The notes beneath the pieces were generated by a model, which made no database searches, had not been told where the DNA came from, and saw only the letters and a program-made list of their open reading frames with translations. The position numbers and the translations under genes are program-made. DNA of 17,246 nt from Conidiobolus incongruus B7586. Its lineage: Eukaryota; Entomophthoromycota; Entomophthoromycetes; Entomophthorales; Conidiobolaceae. Positions 10,421-17,246 of this stretch are shown here, piece by piece. Each line of letters starts with the position of its first letter. The first letter of the stretch is position 1. The DNA lies in contig JNEM01008469.1 of the NCBI GenBank assembly GCA_000697335.1, positions 1-17,246 on the forward strand, given 5' to 3'.

Positions 10421-12398
10421 TGAATTTTTGCAATTTAAATTTTTCAATTTTACATTAGTGATTATAACCTGGTTTTAGTGTGTCAACTAATCGAATCACT
10501 AACATTATAAACTTATAGTATGTCAACTTAACTCCCTTCATGTCTAACTATATCAGTTTGAAGATCACGCTCATGAAAGTATCAAGCATATTGGGGTAAA
10601 CTTGACAGAGGGGGAGCTCTAAAAAAATTCAAGTTCAAATTCCAGTTATTATTTATGCACTTGGGAAAATAATATTTGCTCAAACCGAAATTTTCCTGCA
10701 AATAAATATACATTATTGATAATTTAATATAACGGATAATTTATGAAATCAGTAAACTATATGTATTCCATTAAATCCAGTATATTGGATTAATCAAGTT
10801 ATTTTATTTTAAATCATAAGCAATCATACTTAGATCAATTTGGTAATGCACTATAAGAATTACTTTAATCGAGAATACTGCGATACTAATTTGAAACCTA
10901 AGCTCAAAACTTAGTTGGCACATTTTAACCGATGATTTTAACAGCTTCACATGGCGTGAGACCTCCACATTAATGGACAAGACCCTTAGCTCCTGATATT
11001 GACCCAATCCAACTTTAAACCTGATTCAATTTATAACTGTCAACTAAAGTAAACAATACGTTTTAATTAATATTTGAAACTATTCCTCAAATACTCTTAA
11101 CTAAACAACTTTATAAACTATACCTTTAACGTTTATTATTTTATTTATACTATTAAACTCCTTGTAAATTCACTTTATTTCTAATTAAAATGTCTTAATT
11201 TTATCACTTTGTATTTTTTTACAAAGCATTAAAATGCTTTTTTATGATTGATAATTGATAATCAATAATCAATTGACGGAGTTGAAAAACAACTAAAAGA
11301 TCTTTCAATGAAAATCCTTTCTCAATCTATTATATGGAGAATATGATAATTATTCGTACAATCTTTTTAATTTTTGACAATCAGGGATTATTTTTGGCTT
11401 ATTATATGATAATCAAGCTTTTTTAATTTATTTCACTCTATTTCTAAACAATGCAATAGTATTATATCAAGGACTAGCATTTTAATGGATCTTGTTTTAT
11501 ATAAATTTTAAAAAAAATTATTTATTATCGAAAAATAACAATTAAACTATATATAATGTAATTCAAATTTCATACTATGGGAATATTTATTAGCTTTACC
11601 TTAGAGAAAGAATTTAAACTTGAGTACAAATTTAAGTAATTATTTACCCTTGATATTAAATTGAAATTCTTGGATTAAATCAATATCGATGTTCATTTAA
11701 ACTTTTAATATATATAGATTAAGTTAATAAATTGTACGAAATATATCATTTTTGTGAATGATGATATGTAATTTAATTTAATAAATAACAAATACAACAC
11801 TAAAAACTATATAATCTCATCAATTATTATACAATTGCATTGTTGGTTAAAAATATTAAAATAATCTATATTTTATCATTTATTACTTTAAACCAATTTT
11901 TAAATACTATCATTAAAATATAAAAATAAATTCAGAAAATATATAATATAATAATTATAATACCTTTTAAAAATTATTAAGTATATATTATTTATTAATC
12001 AATAAATAAAATTTATGATTAAAGATCAACTATATAAATTTAATGTTTAATTATTAAGTTTATCCAATATCATAAAATTGGAAATTAAAATAAATCCTGT
12101 AATAGTATATCTAATTGATACCCCTCATCAATATCTAAAAAAATTACACTCAAAATTTTATATCAATTGATAATATTTTAAATGAATATTAATAAAATAA
12201 ATAAATCCTACAAGAGGTAGAAAAGATGTATAAATTAATATATTCAATATTTGTGGTAATTTGTTAATTATCTTTATTTCAATCAAATTTTAATATTAAA
12301 TCAATGGCATTATAATTTTCAAAGGAAAAATATTTATTTATTTATGGAGATATGTAATAAAAGAAGTTGACAATTAAATAATTAGATTATTGATAGGG
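10421..12398. other. Spacer between the zinc-finger and DENND11-like genes
   Basis: The part nearest the zinc-finger gene, about 10421-11040, is less AT-rich and may hold distal promoter sequence. It includes another AGGGG on the plus strand at 10609-10613 and three copies of TGTCAACT (10481, 10518 and 11038; two continue as TGTCAACTA). The remainder to 12398 is ordinary A/T-rich DNA. Overlapping AATAAA motifs on the minus strand at 12333-12342 could be the polyadenylation signal of the DENND11-like gene. No coding region is supported. Confidence 0.5.
10560..10625 (+). mobile_element. Weak Ty1-copia-like remnant
   Basis: The plus strand reads AHESIKHIG, resembling the H--SKHID motif of copia RNase H, and is followed by a purine run (AGAGGGGGAG) like the polypurine tract that precedes a 3' long terminal repeat. 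No terminal repeat could be identified. If real it is a small, heavily broken and old remnant; the purine run can also be read as a stress-response element. Confidence 0.15.
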
Positions 12399-14171
12399 TT
12401 AAATGAATTTGAAAATAAACATGGATGAAATGGACAAAATTGTAAAAATTGTTAGACCACAAACGATACTCAGTCGTTTGTTGCTATTGATATCGTCTAG
12501 GAATTGGTACTTCCAGTATGATCCCGTGACAATGACTGAATAATAACGGGAGAAGTATTTGGTAATGAGTTGGTTCGCGAAGTTGGCATCGAGGTAGCCG
12601 TGTAGGCCGAAGTGATTGAGTTGGAGGCCATCCACACTGAGTTGTTTGGACCATCTCGAGTTTGAAGCTATAGTTGATTGATGACTGTGATCATTTGTTA
12701 TATCGAGAGAGTCTGAAGCTTTGAGATAGTTATCGATCAGATGGATTAATTTTTCCGTTTTAAAGTACCAATAATTCACAAATTTTTTTAACATCTCCAT
12801 ATTTTTGTCGGTTTCGTTGAGATAATCGTCGATTTGGATGGAATTAATGAGATGCTGGTAAGTTTCTAAGTCTTTCTTGTTGAGGACAAGTAGACTCGCA
12901 TCTTTGGAGTTGGATTGGAGTGTTGGTGGTAGATTGATATTATCCTCTTCGAATCTTATTACCAAGTCGTGGCAGTCCCGTTTCTCGAGGATTAAGCGAT
13001 CGCTGGTGACTGCAATATAAGATCCCAACCTTTGAAGTTGATCTAATTCATTCACACCAATATTGAAAAGTATTTCATAAGGATCGGAATTAAATAGATC
13101 ACTTACAATATCTGTTAAAAAGGACAAATTCCATACTGAACTTTAAAGTTAGCTTAATATTATCATCTAATAAAATAACAAGAATTTACCTAAAGCACAT
13201 GGAAATTGTAGAGGGGGATTACAATAAATCACAATTCTCTTTTTTAACAATATAAATTTCCAAATAACACACCATTGAGCTCCGAATAAATAGATCATCT
13301 GCTCTAATTGATTCAATGGGCTTAGTACTTTTGGTGACTGCGCTGATGGACTATTCAAGTTTGGAGAACTTAAAAAACTATCGTTATGGACTGAGTCAGA
13401 TTGCGTGAATATATTGGGCGGTAACTGATAAAATGCTGTTAATTCTTCGCTCAGTTCATCAAGAGGTAAATTCAATCTATAATTTTCAATAGATTAATTT
13501 AATATACATAAAATTAATATTTAATAAACCTACTTGACATTATTAATCAACTGTTGAATTCTAATGTTCAAAGATAAATAATTATTGGAAATTAAACCAA
13601 TGGACCTCATCTCATAACCTCTCACTTTAAAGCGATTGGAACTAGCAGGTAGCCTTTGATAAATACAAACACCATAATTTCCACCAATTTTAAAATAACT
13701 AAATTATTAATTAATACTAAATTATAAATAAAAAATATTAAATTACATAATATCATCAAAAATTTTATGTAAACCACTTGGTAAACTTAAATATTCTACA
13801 CTTTCCAAATTATACTCTAAACTCATAATTAATAAATAATAAATATATAATATTTTATTATCTATTATACCTTGAGGATATTTAAAATAAATTTCATTGC
13901 CTTTTAATGGGTCAAATATAGTTATAAATACTGCTTCAATACGGTCCAACTGTTGAGAATAATTTGGGGATGTCTGTAGCTCGTAGGTGTTATTCCCAGT
14001 TATTAGTGTTTCTAATTGATTTAACTTTATGTCTAAACTGTTAATTCTTCAATTAAATTATGATTTATTGGGTTGTATTAGAAATTACTTGGTTTTTGAG
14101 GCATTGATAATAGTATCGGATGAGCTTAGTAGTGGTACTTCGATAGATTGTTCATAATTTAGTGTTTCCAT
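12399..14171 (-). CDS. DENND11/LCHN-like DENN-family protein, six exons
   Basis: Exons, in transcript order: 14171-14089, 14037-13871, 13816-13747, 13698-13534, 13476-13190 and 13135-12399. Together they give 1509 nt, or 502 residues. Five introns of 51, 54, 48, 57 and 54 bp all have GT...AG ends, and each junction restores homology. Residues 60-71 (RIEAVFITIFDP) start the DENN-type N-terminal domain. YPQEYNLESVEYLSLPSGLHK at 81-101 matches the LCHN pattern DVDLEGVEF-LPSG-HK, followed by YFKIGGNYG (108-116) and YEMRSIGLIS. FGAQWCVIWKFILLKKR (226-242) and SYIAVTSDRLILEKRD (286-301) also match. A Ser-rich loop spans about 183-214. The block at 434-460 (GLHGYLDANFANQLITKYF...) resembles the C-terminal domain of fungal homologues. 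Residues 479-502 are uninterrupted hydrophobic and could anchor the protein in a membrane. DENN proteins act on Rab GTPases; the partner of this one is unknown. Confidence 0.9.
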
Positions 14172-14280
14172 TTTATATCAAAATTATTAAAATGAACTTT
14201 ATTGTTTAAATAAAAGATAAGATTAATTATATTTTTTATTCTTTTGCATTTAATAAATGGAATGGGATATTTGTTTTGGT

Positions 14281-14347
14281 ATTGGTTTTTGATTGGTTAT
14301 GGGATATCCTTTAATATTAAATTCACTTTTAATTCTGGTAATATTGG
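14281..14347 (-). promoter_or_regulatory. Three CCAAT boxes upstream of the DENND11-like gene
   Basis: The minus strand carries CCAAT at 14281-14285, 14292-14296 and 14343-14347, 110-176 bp before the start codon. CCAAT is the binding site of the HAP/NF-Y complex. Three copies in 67 bp, all in the same orientation, are more than this base composition should give by chance. Confidence 0.4.
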
Positions 14348-15208
14348 TCTTTTTGGGTCATGTTATAACAAAAAAGGGATTTTGCTATTTAATTAAAGTT
14401 ATGAATATTGCACATTATTAGACTATTCACTATTTCTATATTGGGAAATATAGTATAATCAACACACCCAAATAGTTTATATACTGTTTAATGTTTCAAG
14501 ATATTTATAAATAATTTATTTACATTCTTTATATCTATTTCATGGACCCATATCTAAAAAATAAACTTTATATATTTTCTTAATTTACTACAACATGAAG
14601 ATATTTTATAGAATATGACAATTAATTAGAAATTCATATATAATAGCTTTTATAAATACAAATTCACATGATCCAAAAAAATTATTAAAATTTATTAACC
14701 TGATGATTAACTATATTTAAAAGATTTAATATTGCAGAAAGATTAGAAACTAGATTTAACAAATTTTGTGGTTCGGAAGTTTAAAATTGCCTAAATAACA
14801 TGAACAAATAACAATTTCAATTCTAAAAATTTGGGTATTTTTCGCTTGTTAATTGATTTTTGTTCATAATATTGTGAATAGAAAAAATAATGTATCAATG
14901 ATTGAATTTTCGAATTCTGATTATATTAGAACCTATTTTCCAATGTTATTAATATATAATTTAATATTTTTTTAAAATGAATAAAAATTTTCAACAATAG
15001 AATTTCTTAAAAATATCAGATTATTCATTACAAAAATAATAATTTAAATCTAAAATAGCCCATATATTACATATTATTTAATTAAATAACTGGATTTTTG
15101 AAAGAGCCTTATTATTTGAAACTTTGTGAATTATTTATATTGTTAAAAATGAAATTTATTGGAATATTTTCAGTTAATAAAAAATTGAATCAATTGATGA
15201 TTAAATAT

Positions 15209-15216
15209 TGACGTCA
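15209..15216. promoter_or_regulatory. Perfect CRE palindrome TGACGTCA
   Basis: TGACGTCA is the full consensus site of ATF/CREB-type bZIP factors (fungal Atf1, Sko1). It lies 1.0 kb upstream of the DENND11-like start and 1.2 kb upstream of the reductase start, so it could serve either or neither. An eight-base palindrome with four G/C is rare in this DNA. Confidence 0.35.
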
Positions 15217-16271
15217 CATGATTACTTCTTTAATAAATAATCAATTAAATATTGATAAATATAACAGTTATGATAATAAATATTGGTTATTCATGAAAAA
15301 TAGTAATCATTTATCAGCTTATTCAATTACCTTAAAAAATTTTGATATATTATTTTTGTAATCTAAAATTACAATTAACAAATTTGAGATATTAAAATAA
15401 GATGTAAAATACATTATAAAATAAAATAAAAACTAGTTATATTAATGGCTCATAATGATTAAGAGTTCTATTTAATTGATTATTGAAATATATAAAATTT
15501 GAATATGATTTTAAAATCAAATATAATTCAATTTTCAAGTCTCTTATTGTAAAAATCCATTTACAAGAATGAGAAAAAAGTATTATACAATGGATTAGGT
15601 CTGAATCAAGCGCAATGGGTACTGTAATTCAAATGATGTGTGTTAATGATTATTATGCATCATCTATAACTATTTTAAATCAAAATTGTCAATGTTATAT
15701 CTTTTATTAATATATTTATTATTTCAATATTTTTAATTGTTAATTATATTTTCAAATTTAATATTTTTTAACATATTAAATTTTTTTTGAACTTGTACGA
15801 AGATTAATTTAAAATATTATACGAAAAAACCGAGCATTAAAAATGAGACAGAACTTTCAAAATGAGCTTTAGATCAATCGTTAATATTTTTAAATGCGAT
15901 TTTCTTAGTGGAAATGGTTCCTGTGGTGAAAATTTTTGTCAGATATTTTGATATTAATATTAAATAATTACTTTAATCAATTCGGTTTTATAGTTATAGG
16001 AGAGAATGTGAAATAATATCTTATAGAATATTCATATGATTATTAAAGGATTTAAGACTGAATTATTATTTTAATGGCATTTATATTATAATATCGGATG
16101 CTACTAAAACATTTTTATGTTGTCAATTGAGTTTAAAAAATTATATTATAAATGTCAAATATTTAGAAATGTTAAAAAACGTATAATTAATGAGAAAGGT
16201 ATCAGGTGATGCGATGTAAATCGGATTTATCGTTTAATGAAAATATTTTATGACATTTAATATATGCAATA

Positions 16272-16310
16272 TTGTATATTGAAAATGATGTCACAATATA
16301 CAATTTTCAA
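16272..16310. promoter_or_regulatory. Inverted repeat centred on a CRE-like site
   Basis: TTGTATATTG (16272-16281) is the exact reverse complement of CAATATACAA (16294-16303). TTGAAAAT (16279-16286) overlaps the first arm and is repeated inverted as ATTTTCAA (16303-16310). Between the long arms lies TGATGTCA (16286-16293), one base from the CRE consensus. The structure sits 84-122 bp before the reductase start codon, just upstream of its TATA motif. Confidence 0.4.
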
Positions 16311-16315
16311 TTAAG

Positions 16316-16323
16316 TATAAATA
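16316..16323 (+). promoter_or_regulatory. TATA box of the reductase gene
   Basis: TATAAATA lies 71 bp before the chosen ATG. A five-codon upstream frame including its stop (ATG GTT CTA AGT TGA, 16331-16345) follows, but it would be in the mRNA only if transcription starts within about 10 bp of the TATA motif. Confidence 0.4.
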
Positions 16324-16393
16324 TGAATAAATGGTTCTAAGTTGAGTTTGATTCTTGAAAAAATTAATAAAAGAATTAAACAATCATAGAAAA

Positions 16394-17246
16394 ATGAACT
16401 CTGCTAATGTAAACTCACCTGTACTTGTCACTGGAGGATCAGGATATATTGGATTTCGTATTGTTTACGAATTGTTGAAAAAAGGCTATAAAGTTCATAC
16501 TACCACTCGTAGTTTACAATCTTCAAGCGCTAAAAAGTTGAAGAAATTACAGAATGATTTCCCCAATCAGTTACGAATTTTTGAAGCTGATCTCCTTGCT
16601 GACGGTGCATATGAAGAAAGTTTGAAAGGTGTTAAGGCTGTTATGCATGTTGCTACTCCTGTCAACTTCAACCCTGTTGATGCTGAAAGAGATATGGTTA
16701 AACCAGCTGTACAAGGTAATTGATATTATTGAATTTGCAATATTTTTCTAAATATCATCAATAATAGGTACCATGAATGTTTTAAAAAGCTGTCTCGATT
16801 GTGATACCTTAGAAACTATTATTGTCACTTCAAGTACTTCTTCTGTATTTGCCAATATTCCCACTCCTGGGGTTGTTTATGATGAAAGCATTTGGAATAC
16901 AACCTCTCGCATCGATTTCAATCCCTATGCCTATTCTAAAACACTTGCTGAGAAGAAATTCTGGGAATTTGCAGAAGAGAATAAAACTCGATTCCGTTAC
17001 GTCGCCATTAACCCCTGTGTCGTTGCTGGTCCTTACGTCTACCCAGAACTCGAGAAGGAGAGTGAAAATGTTGGTGTAGGTTATCTTACAGATATTTTAT
17101 TTGGTCGTGGAGAGTTAATTCAAGGTAATTTCATACTCAAATTATAAATAATGATTTTTAATGTAAATATTTGAATAGGTGAAATGAACTTAGTTGACGT
17201 CAGAGATGTCGCCAAAGCCCACATTGCTGCTTTGGAAAAATCTAAC
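16394..17246 (+). CDS. Extended SDR reductase (DFR / aldehyde-reductase type), 3' end beyond the window
   Basis: Exons: 16394-16715, 16768-17124 and 17179 to the window edge, with introns of 52 and 54 bp. Both introns split a Gly codon as CAA G^GT with donor GTAATT. The visible 249 residues are roughly three quarters of the usual 330-350. The start is the first in-frame ATG, in context AAAAATGA. TGGSGYIG at 13-20 is the Rossmann GxxGxxG motif, and R39 after the second strand is typical of NADPH users. VTSSTSSVF at 127-135 holds the active-site Ser, and Y161-A-Y-S-K165 is the catalytic YxxxK. VDVRDVAKAH near the end of the visible part is a conserved landmark of dihydroflavonol-reductase and yeast Gre2-type enzymes. 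The enzyme probably reduces a carbonyl or aldehyde in the cytosol; the substrate cannot be inferred, since the specificity region is partly outside the window. The gene is intact as far as it can be seen. Confidence 0.95.

Larger units (their letters stand above)
14172..16393. other. Divergent intergenic region (2.2 kb)
   Basis: This spacer separates the DENND11-like gene (minus) from the reductase gene (plus) and must hold both promoters. Apart from the CCAAT boxes, CRE-like sites and TATA motif listed separately, it is A/T-rich. A 29-codon frame at 15862-15951 (MSFRSIVNIFKCDFLSGNGS...) has an ATG and three cysteines, but I recognise nothing in it and do not call it a gene. Confidence 0.6.

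Noticed and set aside
10804-11007. A 67-codon minus-strand open frame
   Set aside because: No family is recognised, the composition is ordinary, and it lies in the upstream region of the zinc-finger gene; it is probably chance.
15862-15951. A 29-codon ORF with three cysteines
   Set aside because: It has an ATG and protein-like composition but no homologue I recognise and no separate promoter; it is too short to support alone.
16822-17079. An alternative-frame open stretch inside the reductase
   Set aside because: The overlapping frame carries the SDR catalytic motifs; this one is a shadow.
1-17246. CRISPR array, rRNA or bacterial-type operon
   Set aside because: No regularly spaced repeats, no rRNA-like conserved blocks and no ribosome-binding-site-led gene strings are present; the introns show a eukaryotic nuclear genome.

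Overview
The window reads as a gene-poor, extremely AT-rich (roughly 80% AT by eye) nuclear segment from a fungus, most likely an early-diverging lineage. The reasons are the small spliceosomal introns (48-57 bp, GT...AG), an Msn2/Msn4-type C2H2 stress regulator, a DENND11/LCHN-like protein with the C-terminal block known from fungal homologues, and single-gene transcription units with long AT-rich spacers. The sequence does not separate the candidate groups (for example anaerobic gut fungi, Entomophthoromycotina/Kickxellomycotina or Glomeromycotina).

Layout: positions 1-9282 hold no confident gene. They contain a possible 32-codon mini-gene with a TATA box (416-621), two islands of less AT-rich DNA (about 1130-1680 and 2680-2945, the second bounded by direct repeats and holding a hairpin), and scattered short matches to Ty1-copia pol motifs on both strands, which look like old decayed insertions. 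From 9283 to 10113 (minus) lies an intact 276-residue regulator with two C2H2 fingers. Its promoter carries a TATA box and two AGGGG stress-response elements, the very site this finger class binds. From 12399 to 14171 (minus) lies a six-exon DENND11/LCHN-like gene of 502 codons with a hydrophobic C-terminal tail. From 16394 to the window edge (plus) runs the 5' part (249 codons, three exons) of an extended short-chain dehydrogenase/reductase of the dihydroflavonol-reductase / aldehyde-reductase class.

The last two genes are divergent and share 2.2 kb of upstream DNA with three CCAAT boxes close to the DENND11-like start, a perfect CRE palindrome in the middle, and a CRE-like site inside an inverted repeat near the reductase TATA box. 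Nothing suggests an operon or gene cluster. The only functional thread is inferential: a Msn2-like regulator and a reductase with CRE-like sites would both fit stress-responsive control. I found no tRNA, rRNA, CRISPR array or obviously new system.
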